Positions 17,002 to 24,845 of a stretch of 64,000 nt of DNA are shown here, piece by piece. The first letter of the stretch is position 1. Each line of letters begins with the position of its first letter. This DNA comes from an uncultured Rikenellaceae bacterium (GTDB lineage Bacteria > Bacteroidota > Bacteroidia > Bacteroidales > Rikenellaceae). The notes under the pieces are model-generated. The model saw nothing but the letters and a program-made list of their open reading frames with translations. It did not search any database and was not told where the DNA came from. The position numbers and the translations under genes were made by a program. Location of the stretch: the NCBI GenBank assembly GCA_946486375.1, contig CAMLTW010000002.1, positions 397,196 to 461,195 of the forward strand, in the 5' to 3' direction.

Positions 17002-17108
17002 GGCTTATGTATTTGATTATTAGAATTATATACTTCATACAGCATGGAAGTGCCGCCCGCCCCACAAAAGAGGTCGATGTACAGGCTATTGATTCTCTCT
17101 CGATTCAT
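16998..17108 (-). pseudogene. Relic of a cytosine-5 DNA methyltransferase (36-aa ORF)
   Basis: A 36-codon ORF from ATG 17108 to TGA 16998. It encodes SLYIDLFCGAGGTSML, which contains the DLFCGAGG motif I of C5-cytosine methyltransferases at the right place near an N-terminus, then runs into an unrelated AT-rich end. It follows the beta-class methyltransferase stop by 11 bp and overlaps the next start codon (ATGA). The rest of a C5 methyltransferase (PCQ catalytic motif, target-recognition domain) is not found nearby. It is most likely a truncated remnant that may survive as a leader ORF. Confidence 0.65.
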
Positions 17109-17119
17109 AGTTGTAGTTT

Positions 17120-17851
17120 TTACAAGGCCATCCTTTGCTGGGATTGGTGATACAGCAACCGCTGCCTGGCGTTGCGGAAATAGGTTTCATCCCGTTCAAT
17201 AACCGTTAAATCAAATCCCAGGTTATAGGCCGCAAGGGCAATGCTCATAGACCCTCCATGCGTGTCCAAAATCTGCCATCCGGCCTGGGCGTAGTTGGTC
17301 AATAGCCATTCATAGAGACTGACGGGTTTTTGCGTGGGATGAATCTTCTTTTCCCGGTTAGCTCCTCCCGTGGTAGAAATGCGAACCATACGTGCCGGTT
17401 TGTCAAAGGAGGTCCAGGCAAGTTCAAATTGCGAAAAGTTGGTCCAGGGCTGTTTTTTGTCCCAGCAGATGATACCGCGCGAAGGAGGAAGGTCAAAATA
17501 GTTTCCGCCCCAGATAATCTGGTTTCGGCTCACACGGAATAACTCCGTAAAATATTCTTTGGATGGAACCTCGTAATCCCACGTAATATGCATTGTTTGT
17601 AAGGCCCTGCCTTTTAATTTTCCTCCGCCGGAGTTTAGCCGTCCTTTTTTCAGCTTTACGGCTACGCTCTCTCCCGGATAGCCACCTTTTGAGCGGTGCC
17701 GGTTGGTTCCCATCTGCATATTCGGGCTGTTGATTCCGTACGGAGGGTCGACAATAGCTAAATCAAAGGCATTGTCGGGTAGCTTGCAAAGAATATTCAT
17801 GCAATCCTCCAAAATCAAATTGATTTTTCCGTATGTCTCTTTCGTTTCCAT
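17120..17851 (-). CDS. Beta-class DNA methyltransferase (N6-adenine or N4-cytosine)
   Basis: A 243-residue methyltransferase. The catalytic DPPYGINSPN is at about residue 36, while the SAM-binding motif (LDTHGGSMSIALAAYNLGFD) lies near residue 200. This catalytic-before-SAM order defines the beta class. The middle region (ITWDYEVPSKEYFTELFRV, HPTQKPVSLYEW) is typical of phage and chromosomal Dam-like modification enzymes of this class. It is encoded in the early operon, so it acts early in infection or in lysogeny, probably against host restriction. Whether it modifies A or C is not certain. Confidence 0.85.
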   Translation of the reverse strand: METKETYGKINLILEDCMNILCKLPDNAFDLAIVDPPYGINSPNMQMGTNRHRSKGGYPGESVAVKLKKGRLNSGGGKLKGRALQTMHITWDYEVPSKEYFTELFRVSRNQIIWGGNYFDLPPSRGIICWDKKQPWTNFSQFELAWTSFDKPARMVRISTTGGANREKKIHPTQKPVSLYEWLLTNYAQAGWQILDTHGGSMSIALAAYNLGFDLTVIERDETYFRNARQRLLYHQSQQRMAL

Positions 17852-17863
17852 AATTCGGAGAAA

Positions 17864-18100
17864 TCAAAATTCATCTTCGCATCCCCGGATGTTATAAAAG
17901 GGCGGCCTTTCCCCGCAGCAGTATTGACCTTGGAAGTCCGCCAGCAGAGACCACAGTTGATCCGAATAATCGTCACCCTCTTTGTAATCGGTCTTCCAGG
18001 ATAAATGCGGCGAAATCTTTTGTAATCGGTGGTTTTTCTCATTCAGTATTTGCGCCCCGCAGGCGGCCAGCGTCACGCATACACGGTCGTTCAGTTCCAT
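17864..18100 (-). CDS. Small phage early protein, unknown (78 aa)
   Basis: A 78-residue protein from ATG 18100 (MELNDRVCVTLAACG); an upstream in-frame start would overlap the preceding gene and is less likely. Cys/Trp-containing and acidic at the end (NIRGCEDEF). It lies 12 bp upstream of the beta-class methyltransferase. No family recognised. Confidence 0.5.
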   Translation of the reverse strand: MELNDRVCVTLAACGAQILNEKNHRLQKISPHLSWKTDYKEGDDYSDQLWSLLADFQGQYCCGERPPFYNIRGCEDEF

Positions 18101-18107
18101 ATCTTTA

Positions 18108-18290
18108 TTATTTTTTGACTTCTTCCAAAGTTTTCTCAAGTGTCCGGATCAAGATTACGATGATCCGTTTCTCATCGGATTCCAGTTCACAATCCTGGAC
18201 TGACCGGGACAATGCGTCCCGAATCATCAGCACCTGGCGGCGGTTCAGGTCGATCAGGTTGATACCGGTGATGGATTGCTCAGCGTACAT
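18108..18290 (-). CDS. Small phage early protein, unknown (60 aa)
   Basis: A 60-residue protein from ATG 18290; the TTG two codons upstream is a less likely start. It is a single-domain helical protein (NLIDLNRRQVLMIRDALSRS and RIIVILIRTLEKTLEEVKK) between the excisionase-like gene and the 78-residue gene. No family recognised. Confidence 0.5.
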   Translation of the reverse strand: MYAEQSITGINLIDLNRRQVLMIRDALSRSVQDCELESDEKRIIVILIRTLEKTLEEVKK

Positions 18291-18292
18291 GG

Positions 18293-18523
18293 TCAAAATC
18301 GTTTAACGGACTCCCTATGACGTTCGACCAATTCATCTAACTGCTTTACAGAATAAATGATATGTTTCCCTAAACGGCTCCAGGCTATTTCTCCTTGGTT
18401 TCTGAGTTTTAGCCAGAACGTACGTTCCCCGAAGCCTAAATAAACCCCTGCTTCCTCTTGAGTCATCCATCTTTTCGGAAGTGGTTCGACCTTACATAAA
18501 ACGACTTCTTTCTTTTTGGCCAT
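18293..18523 (-). CDS. Excisionase-like helix-turn-helix protein
   Basis: A 76-residue DNA-binding protein with the MerR/excisionase-type wing: RWMTQEEAGVYLGFGERTFW (helix-turn-helix, residues about 18-38), then a LGKHIIYSVKQLDELV wing and helix. Such small proteins control the direction of integrase-mediated recombination or act as early regulators. It lies second in the leftward early operon. Whether it is the excisionase of this integrase is inferred. Confidence 0.75.
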   Translation of the reverse strand: MAKKKEVVLCKVEPLPKRWMTQEEAGVYLGFGERTFWLKLRNQGEIAWSRLGKHIIYSVKQLDELVERHRESVKRF

Positions 18524-18535
18524 AGTGGATAACTT

Positions 18536-18757
18536 TTACGAAATTCGCGTAATTGTGATTGTTTCCTTTTCCCCTTTGGAGGAAAGGCTCCATACTCCCA
18601 AACCCTTCTTTTTTAAATAGCTTGCAGAACGCCGAATTTTAGTCTCCAGCGCCGCAGAATTGGGAATCGTCTCTACCTGTCCTTGCTTAAATGATAATAG
18701 GTAGGCCCGAAAATCAGGTCTTTCGGGAAATTGATGGGCGTAATTAGTTTTTTCCAT
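18536..18757 (-). CDS. First leftward early gene, unknown (73 aa)
   Basis: A 73-residue protein that is divergent from the repressor gene across the operator region, so it occupies the Cro-like or early-regulator position. Its sequence (MEKTNYAHQFPERPDFRAYL, LKKKGLGVWSLSSKGEKETI) suggests a small winged domain. In Bacteroidales prophages this spot often holds a short early protein of unknown role. Direct control by the repressor is likely but inferred. Confidence 0.55.
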   Translation of the reverse strand: MEKTNYAHQFPERPDFRAYLLSFKQGQVETIPNSAALETKIRRSASYLKKKGLGVWSLSSKGEKETITITRIS

Positions 18758-18882
18758 AGTTTTTTATTACTCTTGTTATTACAATCGTAATTACATTTGC
18801 AATTACAAAAGCAAATATTACACAAATTTGTGAAGTAACAAAATAAATTTGTGAAGTTTTTTTAGATAAATTCAATCCTCGC
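18758..18882. promoter_or_regulatory. Divergent operator region with phased repeats
   Basis: 125 AT-rich bp between the early operon and the repressor gene. ATTAC recurs at 18766, 18778, 18790 and 18802, exactly 12 bp apart, as four degenerate 12-bp units. A perfect 12-bp palindrome CACAAATTTGTG is at 18821-18832. AAATTTGTGAAG occurs twice (18824-18835 and 18845-18856), 21 bp apart, two helical turns. This is what a lysogeny switch operator looks like. The repressor at 18883 is the obvious ligand. Confidence 0.7.
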
Positions 18883-19302
18883 ATGGAGACTTCTATAAAT
18901 CAAAGGATTGCCGAAATAATAAATCAGGAGGAAAAAGGTAATAGAACCCAATTTGCAGATAGGGTAGGACGAAAGTTGAACCAAATTTCTAACTGGACAA
19001 ATGAAGGGGCAAGTATTGGATTGGAGGTAGTTAAATCCATTTTATTGGCTTATCCTCGTGTAAACGCAAACTGGTTGATTTTAGGGAAAGGAGAAATGTG
19101 TAGTACACAAATTTATGAACCAGTAGAACCTAAAAATCCGGTTTCGCAGTTTGTCGATCACGATGAAAATATTACTTGTTCCCGTGATGCCTGGAATATA
19201 ATTGTTGATTTAAAAGACATAATATATTCTCAGCAACGAACCGCAGAATCTCAACAAAAAACGATAGAAAAGCTCCTTGACCAAAAAGAAAGAAGCATCT
19301 AA
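18883..19302 (+). CDS. Prophage repressor-like helix-turn-helix protein
   Basis: A 139-residue protein. Residues about 5-70 form a Cro/C1-type HTH (INQRIAEIINQEEKGN ... FADRVGRKLNQISNW), with the conserved LLAYPRVNANWLILGKGEM ending seen in Bacteroidota prophage repressors. The last 35 residues form a coiled coil (LKDIIYSQQRTAESQQKTIE) probably used for dimerisation. It is the only rightward gene in the prophage, and its promoter region is packed with repeats. A role in maintaining lysogeny and repressing the leftward operon is inferred from this layout. The gene is much more AT-rich than host genes. Confidence 0.8.
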   Translation: METSINQRIAEIINQEEKGNRTQFADRVGRKLNQISNWTNEGASIGLEVVKSILLAYPRVNANWLILGKGEMCSTQIYEPVEPKNPVSQFVDHDENITCSRDAWNIIVDLKDIIYSQQRTAESQQKTIEKLLDQKERSI

Positions 19303-19314
19303 CTATCTGTCTTC

Positions 19315-19539
19315 CTATTTTTGTAATTCGTTCAGCAAGGATAATATTTTAGTGAGGATTAATATGTTATCCAATACGTCTTGAGGATCATTAATCCCAT
19401 CTCCAGAAGTCCCAAACTCTGCAAAATGTCTAATGATATCTTGTAATCCATCTTTTAAATATTTGATGCCTGCGTTGTCGTTCTCTTGTAATTTCGTAAT
19501 CGTGTTTTTTGCCACAAGTGTTAGAATAGTTTCTTCCAT
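19315..19539 (-). CDS. Small AT-rich prophage gene beside repressor, unknown
   Basis: A 74-residue, helical, Leu/Ile-rich protein (MEETILTLVAKNTITKLQEN ... NILILTKILSLLNELQK). It converges with the repressor gene, leaving a 12-bp gap, and lies between repressor and integrase, the region that often carries lysogenic-conversion genes. No signal peptide. No family recognised. Confidence 0.5.
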   Translation of the reverse strand: MEETILTLVAKNTITKLQENDNAGIKYLKDGLQDIIRHFAEFGTSGDGINDPQDVLDNILILTKILSLLNELQK

Positions 19540-19699
19540 AACTTTATAAGTTTAAGTGGATTAGTAATAGGATAAATTTAATGTATCTTCAATAGTTAAG
19601 GATACTAAAAATAGCACATTATATGCAATATATAGGCAATAATTTTTAAATTAAATATTAGTGTGTAACGGTGAGGGCAATTTTATTATGAAGGGGTTG

Positions 19700-20923
19700 C
19701 TACTTTTTTTGTCCTAAATCTTTATTTATTAAGTCAATAACCTTTCGCATAGCTTTGTCCACTTTCTCTTGGTCAAAATCAATATAAATATCAGTTACTG
19801 TTTCTTCTCCATGTCCCAAAAGGTGGGAAATCGTATCTTTGGGAATGTTGAGCTTATTCGCAGCCAGAGTAGCAACCGAATGTCGTGCGTAATAGCTCGA
19901 CAAACAGGGGCACCCTACGGTCTTTAGTTTCCCGATTTTTTTCAATTCTTTCAAAAAACGTTTAGTAAAATTTCGATAATCTTTGTAATGTTCTCCCCAT
20001 ACCAATAGGATTTTATCCCCGTGATAACGGTTAATAATCTCCCTCGCTTCTGGTTCTACTTTGATAGAATAATAACGAGCTGTTTTTGCTCGATGAAAGT
20101 GAATCCTTCCATCCGTTATTTCAGTTAGATTCAAGAGGTCTATAATATTTATACCGGCCAAGTAAAAAATTAACATAAAGGTATCCGCATACGGTTTTAG
20201 CTTCGGATCCGTAACATCACGGATACCTCTCAACTGCTGAACGGTCAAAGAACGCTTAGGCGTCTTTTGAGTTCGAATGATATATTTCCCTTTACCGAAA
20301 GGGTATAATTTGGGGTCTATGATCTTATCACGGATAGCCGCGTTAAATATGGCTCGTATATTCCGAAAATGTATAGAACGCGCATTTAACGCAGGGGTAT
20401 CGGGAACCATAAATTCATCGAAGTTTTGCAACCAAGTAGGCGTTACTTCGTGAAACTCTATATTCTCTCCTTTAAATGCCTTCAGTTTATTTAGCGTCGA
20501 AAGATAAATTTCTTGAGTACGATTTTTTTTACCCAGCGATATAAAACGTTTTGCATAGGCAATGAAAGATGGAGGCAAAATTTCCGATAGGGCCGACTCG
20601 GTTCCTCCTTCGGGGGGAATACGCTCAGGAACAGATTCGATATATTTTTTAAGCCCCTTAGCCGTAAAATCGTATATTCTTCGTGCTTCGGTCAGTTGAA
20701 TGATGATTTTGTCAATACGAAGTTTCTCCTTTAAGATTAGGGTATTATAATAATTTTTTAGTTTATGATCTACTACTTCGTTCTCCTGCCATTGTTTTGA
20801 AGAAAGATAGATACCCAGGGAAAAATGGACCGACTGCCGATTATGAGTCAACTGTATTTTCAACGGATATTTTCCATCTTGCCTGACATAACGCATGTCC
20901 AACAGAAACTTCGTCGTAGCCAT
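19700..20923 (-). CDS. Tyrosine-recombinase integrase
   Basis: A 407-residue tyrosine recombinase from ATG 20923; a TTG start further upstream is less likely. The N-terminal arm-binding domain (residues 1-100) and SAM-like core-binding domain (125-215) precede the catalytic domain. Visible catalytic residues are Arg347 (YYARHSVATL), His371 (LLGHG) and the nucleophile Tyr380 (DIYIDFD). The usual first Arg position has Asn in LAGINIIDLLNL, as in other Bacteroides-type integrases that lack it. It faces a tRNA-Pro gene 165 bp away, which identifies the attachment locus. It integrates and, with an excisionase, excises the prophage. Confidence 0.9.
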   Translation of the reverse strand: MATTKFLLDMRYVRQDGKYPLKIQLTHNRQSVHFSLGIYLSSKQWQENEVVDHKLKNYYNTLILKEKLRIDKIIIQLTEARRIYDFTAKGLKKYIESVPERIPPEGGTESALSEILPPSFIAYAKRFISLGKKNRTQEIYLSTLNKLKAFKGENIEFHEVTPTWLQNFDEFMVPDTPALNARSIHFRNIRAIFNAAIRDKIIDPKLYPFGKGKYIIRTQKTPKRSLTVQQLRGIRDVTDPKLKPYADTFMLIFYLAGINIIDLLNLTEITDGRIHFHRAKTARYYSIKVEPEAREIINRYHGDKILLVWGEHYKDYRNFTKRFLKELKKIGKLKTVGCPCLSSYYARHSVATLAANKLNIPKDTISHLLGHGEETVTDIYIDFDQEKVDKAMRKVIDLINKDLGQKK

Positions 20924-20936
20924 AAACCGTCCTCGT

Positions 20937-20998
20937 TTTTTGCAAACTTTTTGCAAACAATTTACTACAAATACGGTAAAATTCGGTAGAAAACGGTA
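20937..20998. promoter_or_regulatory. Repeats at the integrase-proximal prophage end (candidate arm sites)
   Basis: TTTTTGCAAAC occurs twice in tandem (20937-20947 and 20948-20958). CGGTA occurs three times at exactly 10-bp intervals (20974, 20984, 20994). Both arrays lie directly upstream of the integrase start and before the tRNA. They fit integrase arm-type or autoregulatory binding sites. Confidence 0.55.
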
Positions 20999-21035
20999 TT
21001 TTCCGCACGGAACCCCGTCCCCTAATACGACGAAA

Positions 21036-21081
21036 AAAAGCCTTGATAATCAAGGTTAAATTCTTGATTATCAAGGCTTTT
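21036..21081. terminator. 19-bp perfect inverted repeat after tRNA-Pro
   Basis: Arms 21036-21054 and 21063-21081 are exact reverse complements of 19 bp with an 8-base loop. It is 6 bp downstream of the tRNA-Pro 3' end (minus strand) and ends in a T-run in that direction. It therefore works as the tRNA terminator. It also marks the phage-host junction, so the attachment core is at or beside it. Confidence 0.7.
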
Positions 21082-21087
21082 AAAGTG

Positions 21088-21162
21088 TCGGGGTGACTGG
21101 ATTCGAACCAGCGACCACACGCCCCCCAGACGCGTACTCTAACCGGGCTGAGCTACACCCCG
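21088..21162 (-). tRNA. tRNA-Pro (anticodon GGG)
   Basis: A 75-nt cloverleaf on the minus strand. The acceptor arms CGGGGTG (21156-21162) and CACCCCG (21089-21095) pair fully. The anticodon loop is C-T-GGG-G-G, giving anticodon GGG. The T-arm is GCTGGTTCGAATCCAGT with the GTTCGAAT loop. CCA is not encoded, as usual in Bacteroidota. Its 3' end points to the prophage integrase. Confidence 0.9.
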
Positions 21163-21178
21163 CGCTCTTTTCGGGGAG

Positions 21179-21211
21179 CAAAGATATAAAATTTATTCCG
21201 TTCTTTCCAAA
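21179..21211 (-). promoter_or_regulatory. Promoter of tRNA-Pro
   Basis: On the minus strand a -33 TTTG (21208-21211) is followed after 21 bp by a -7 TATCTTTG (21179-21186). This is the full Bacteroidota sigma-ABfr consensus (TTTG, 19-21 bp, TAnnTTTG). The expected start is about 10 bp before the tRNA 5' end. Confidence 0.75.
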
Positions 21212-21435
21212 TCCCACCCTCCCTTTTTGCCGTTTTTCCCGGCCGGCGGGGGTGGAATCCTGTTTCTGATAGTCGGTTCGGGATAAGGTACGACTTCGAA
21301 GGGAAGGACGGAACGAATAAGCGGGCGGATGCAGAGGTTTCCGATGAAGCGTTCCGACCGGTGCGGTATGGAAACGGCGGCAAAAAAACGGTCGGCAAAG
21401 AAAGCGGAAGGAGATGGAGAATGCCGCGAAATGGT

Positions 21436-21443
21436 TACTTTTG
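21436..21443 (+). promoter_or_regulatory. -7 element for flippase-dut-hflX operon
   Basis: TACTTTTG matches TAnnTTTG. Transcription would begin near 21450, downstream of the upstream in-frame ATGs. This supports the GTG at 21515 as the flippase start. No clear -33 TTTG is present at the ideal distance. Confidence 0.5.
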
Positions 21444-21514
21444 TAATTCCGGGGACGGGAATTCCGTCGGTCGGACGATCGAAGAAACCGAATTTCAACA
21501 CAAAAGGCGAAACC

Positions 21515-22987
21515 GTGTTACGAAAACTGGCGGGGCAGACCGCGATATACGGCATCAGCAGCATCGCGGCGCGGTTGCTGAATTACATGCTGACTCCTTA
21601 TCTGACCCGGATCATGACCACCGGGGAATACGGGGTCATCACGGATTTGTACGCTCTGATTCCTTTCGTGATGATCCTGCTCACCATGGGAATGGAGACG
21701 GGGTATTTCCGGTTTGCGGGCCATGCTGCTACGGAAGGGGAGAAGCGGAACGTTTTCCAGACCGCTTGGGGAGCAGTAACGGCGGTCAGCGTCGTGTTTC
21801 TGGCGGCGGTCGTGCTGTTTTACCGGGACATCGCCGGAGCGATGGGATACGGAGCCACTCCTTCCTATGTCTGGATCGTGGGGACGATCATCGCGCTCGA
21901 TGCCGTGACGGCCATCCCTTTCGCCAAGCTCCGGGAGGAAAACCGGGCGATGCGGTATGTCGCGGTACGGGTGTCGACAGTGGCCCTCAACGTCATTCTT
22001 TGCATTTTTTTCTATTCCGGATTGCCTTACATCGGCCTGTTGAGCGCTCTGTGGTCTCCGGAGTACGGTGCGGGTTACTATTTGGTTTCCAACCTGGCGG
22101 CCAGTTTTCTGGCGCTGTTGCTGCTCTGGCCCGCTTACCGGGGCTATCGTCCCCGGATCGACCGGCGGCTGTTCCGCACGATTTTCCTTTACTCCCTGCC
22201 TCTGCTGATCAGCGGAGTGGCGGGCGTAGCGAACGAGTTCATCGACCGGCAGTTCATCAAATACCTGATGCCCTCCCAGATCGCGATGAGTTCGCTCGGT
22301 ATTTACGGGGCCGTAGTGAAAATCGCGGTCATCATGATGCTGTTCGTGCAGATGTACCGGCTGGCGGCGGAACCGTTTTTTCTTTCCGGATTCAAACGGG
22401 ACGAATTCAAACGGACGAACGCCGAGGCGATGAAGTATTTCATGATCGTGTCGGTGTTCGTTTTTCTCTTGATCGCTCTCTTTTCCGATTTTTTCGCGCT
22501 GATCATCGGGGCCGATTTCCGTCAGGGAATTTACATTCTGCCGGTGGTGCTGCTGGCGAATATTTTCAGCGGCGCCGTGCTGAACCTTTCCTTTTGGTAC
22601 AAGCAGACGGGAAAGACGAAGTTCGCCATCGTGATTACGGGAACGGGATTGCTGGTGACCGTCGGGCTGAATTTGCTCCTGATTCCCCGCATGGGATTCA
22701 TCGGGGCGGCCTGGGCGCGGCTGGGGTGCGAATTCACGATGGCGGCGGTCAGCTATGCGCTGAATCAGCGGTACTACAAGACGCCCTACGACCTGCGCCG
22801 CATCGGCTTTTATTTTCTGGTCGGGGGATTGCTGTATGGCATCGGGCTTGTCGCGGCCCGGTTGGATACGGGCGTTCTCCGCGCCCTGATCGACCTGGCG
22901 CTGATCGGGGCGTTCGTGGAAACGGTGCGGCGGAAAGAACGGATCGACACGGGAGCGCTTCTGCGTCAATTGGTAAAACGTAAATAA
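21515..22987 (+). CDS. Polysaccharide flippase (MATE/Wzx-like, MOP superfamily)
   Basis: About 490 residues starting at GTG 21515 ([20 protein letters not shown]). The frame is open further upstream but the promoter -7 element lies in that extension. It shows 12-14 transmembrane helices with the MOP-flippase N-terminus ([38 protein letters not shown]). Such proteins flip lipid-linked oligosaccharides across the inner membrane. It is followed by dut after 13 bp. Substrate unknown; no glycosyltransferases are nearby. Confidence 0.8.
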   Translation: MLRKLAGQTAIYGISSIAARLLNYMLTPYLTRIMTTGEYGVITDLYALIPFVMILLTMGMETGYFRFAGHAATEGEKRNVFQTAWGAVTAVSVVFLAAVVLFYRDIAGAMGYGATPSYVWIVGTIIALDAVTAIPFAKLREENRAMRYVAVRVSTVALNVILCIFFYSGLPYIGLLSALWSPEYGAGYYLVSNLAASFLALLLLWPAYRGYRPRIDRRLFRTIFLYSLPLLISGVAGVANEFIDRQFIKYLMPSQIAMSSLGIYGAVVKIAVIMMLFVQMYRLAAEPFFLSGFKRDEFKRTNAEAMKYFMIVSVFVFLLIALFSDFFALIIGADFRQGIYILPVVLLANIFSGAVLNLSFWYKQTGKTKFAIVITGTGLLVTVGLNLLLIPRMGFIGAAWARLGCEFTMAAVSYALNQRYYKTPYDLRRIGFYFLVGGLLYGIGLVAARLDTGVLRALIDLALIGAFVETVRRKERIDTGALLRQLVKRK

Positions 22988-23000
22988 AAAACATACTGCC

Positions 23001-23435
23001 ATGAAAATCAAAGTCATCAACAAGTCGGGATTCGACCTGCCCCGGTATGAAACCGTTCATTCCGCGGGACTGGACGTGAGGGCCAGCATCGAGGAGACCG
23101 TTACGGTGAAACCGCTGGAACGGGTAATGGTACCCACGGGACTGTACGTGGAACTGCCGGAAGGTTACGAAATGCAGGTACGCCCCCGGAGCGGGCTGGC
23201 GGCCAAATTCGGTCTGACGGTGCTCAACTCTCCCGGCACCGTCGATCCCGATTACCGGGGAGAGATCAAAGTGATTTTAGTGAATTTGTCGAACGAGCCG
23301 TTCGAACTGAGGCCGGGAGAAAGAGTGGCACAATTGGTGGTGGCACAATTTGCGCGCGTCGAATGGGAACCGGTGTCCGAACTTTCGGAAACGGAACGCG
23401 GCGCGGGAGGCTTCGGTTCGACGGGAACCAAATAA
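23001..23435 (+). CDS. dut: dUTP pyrophosphatase (dUTPase)
   Basis: A 144-residue trimeric dUTPase. All five motifs are visible: SAGLDVRA (1), RPRSGLA (2), [15 protein letters not shown] (3), RVAQLVVAQ (4) and [10 protein letters not shown] (5). It hydrolyses dUTP to dUMP and PPi, preventing uracil incorporation. It lies between the flippase and hflX in one operon; hflX starts 6 bp after its stop. Confidence 0.95.
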   Translation: MKIKVINKSGFDLPRYETVHSAGLDVRASIEETVTVKPLERVMVPTGLYVELPEGYEMQVRPRSGLAAKFGLTVLNSPGTVDPDYRGEIKVILVNLSNEPFELRPGERVAQLVVAQFARVEWEPVSELSETERGAGGFGSTGTK

Positions 23436-23441
23436 GCATTT

Positions 23442-24635
23442 ATGGACAGAAACAATACGATACCGGCAGAGCAGGAGAAGGCGGTGCTGATCGCCCTCAT
23501 CCGGGACCGCGATCAGGAACGGCAGGCGGAGGAGTACCTCGACGAACTGGAGTTCCTGGCGGAAACCGCCGGAGCGAGAACCCTGAAACGGTTTACGCAG
23601 AAGCTCGACAAGGCCAATCCCCGCACGTTCATCGGGCAGGGAAAACTGGAGGAAATCGTGGCCTATATCCGCGAGCACGAGGTGGACACCGCCATCTTCG
23701 ACGACGAACTGACCCCGTCCCAGATGCGAAATCTGGAAAAGGAGATGGAGTGCAAGATACTCGACCGCACCAACTTGATTCTGGACATTTTTGCGCAGCG
23801 GGCGCGGACGGCCTATGCCAAAACGCAGGTGGAACTGGCCCAGTACGAATACCTGCTGCCGCGACTGGCCGGGATGTGGACGCACCTCGAACGGCAGCGC
23901 GGGGGGATCGGAATGCGCGGGCCGGGGGAACGGGAAATCGAAACCGACCGCCGGATCATCCGCGACCGCATCAGCCGGCTGAAGGAACAGCTGAAAAAGA
24001 TCGATCGCCAGATGGCCTCCCAGCGGAGCAACCGGGGAAGTCTGGTGCGGGTGGCGCTGGTGGGCTATACCAACGTGGGGAAGTCCACGTTGATGAACCT
24101 CGTCAGCAAGAGCGACGTGTTCGCCGAAAACAAGCTTTTCGCCACACTGGACACCACGGTGCGGAAAGTGGTGCTGGACAACCTCCCGTTCCTGCTGTCG
24201 GATACGGTGGGATTTATCCGGAAACTGCCCCACCAGCTCGTGGAGTCTTTCAAATCGACGCTGGACGAGGTGCGGGAAGCCGATCTGCTGCTGCATGTGG
24301 TGGACATTTCCCATCCCAATTTCGAGGAACAGATCGACGTGGTCAAACAGACGCTGGCGGAAATCGGAGCCGGAGACAAGCCGGTTTTTCTGGTATTCAA
24401 CAAGATCGACGCCTACACCTACGTGAAAAAGGAAGCGGACGACCTGACCCCGGCCACGGAGGAAAACATGTCGCTGGAAGACCTGAAGAGCAGTTGGATC
24501 GCCAAAGCCAACACGCCGTGCATTTTCATTTCGGCCCGGGAGAAAATTAACATCGAGAAATTCCGGAAGGACCTTTACGGCATGGTGAGCGAAATCCATT
24601 GCGGGCGTTATCCGTTCAACAATTTCCTTTACTGA
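23442..24635 (+). CDS. hflX: GTPase HflX (ribosome-associated)
   Basis: A 397-residue HflX GTPase. It has the N-terminal HflX domain with TFIGQGKLEEIVAYI and the coiled region of RDRISRLKEQLKKIDRQ. In the G domain, G1 is GYTNVGKST (208-216), G3 is SDTVGFIRKLPHQLV and G4 is NKID. HflX splits stalled 70S ribosomes and is linked to heat stress. It ends the flippase-dut-hflX operon. Length is normal. Confidence 0.95.
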   Translation: MDRNNTIPAEQEKAVLIALIRDRDQERQAEEYLDELEFLAETAGARTLKRFTQKLDKANPRTFIGQGKLEEIVAYIREHEVDTAIFDDELTPSQMRNLEKEMECKILDRTNLILDIFAQRARTAYAKTQVELAQYEYLLPRLAGMWTHLERQRGGIGMRGPGEREIETDRRIIRDRISRLKEQLKKIDRQMASQRSNRGSLVRVALVGYTNVGKSTLMNLVSKSDVFAENKLFATLDTTVRKVVLDNLPFLLSDTVGFIRKLPHQLVESFKSTLDEVREADLLLHVVDISHPNFEEQIDVVKQTLAEIGAGDKPVFLVFNKIDAYTYVKKEADDLTPATEENMSLEDLKSSWIAKANTPCIFISAREKINIEKFRKDLYGMVSEIHCGRYPFNNFLY

Positions 24636-24845
24636 CCGGGAGGACGGAAAAAGTCGGCCGGGGAGTGCGGAGACCGGTGACATTCGCAGGACGGAAGATA
24701 CGGAGAAGGGAGATCGAACCCGCGGTGTCCGGCAGGATGGATGAAGCGGCAGGGATTCGGCACGATGCCGGGTCTTCGCCGCTTTTTTCGTGGCCTCGTC
24801 CGGATCGCGTCCGGCGGATGATTCCGAAAAGGGGAATCGGGGGCG

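Noticed and set aside
21329..21514. N-terminal extension of the flippase up to 21329
   Set aside because: It precedes the promoter -7 element (21436) and reads as charged low-complexity, unlike a membrane protein start.
24636..24845. Gene or terminator between hflX and DUF421 gene
   Set aside because: No ORF with features and no stable hairpin with a T-run was found in the 210 bp.
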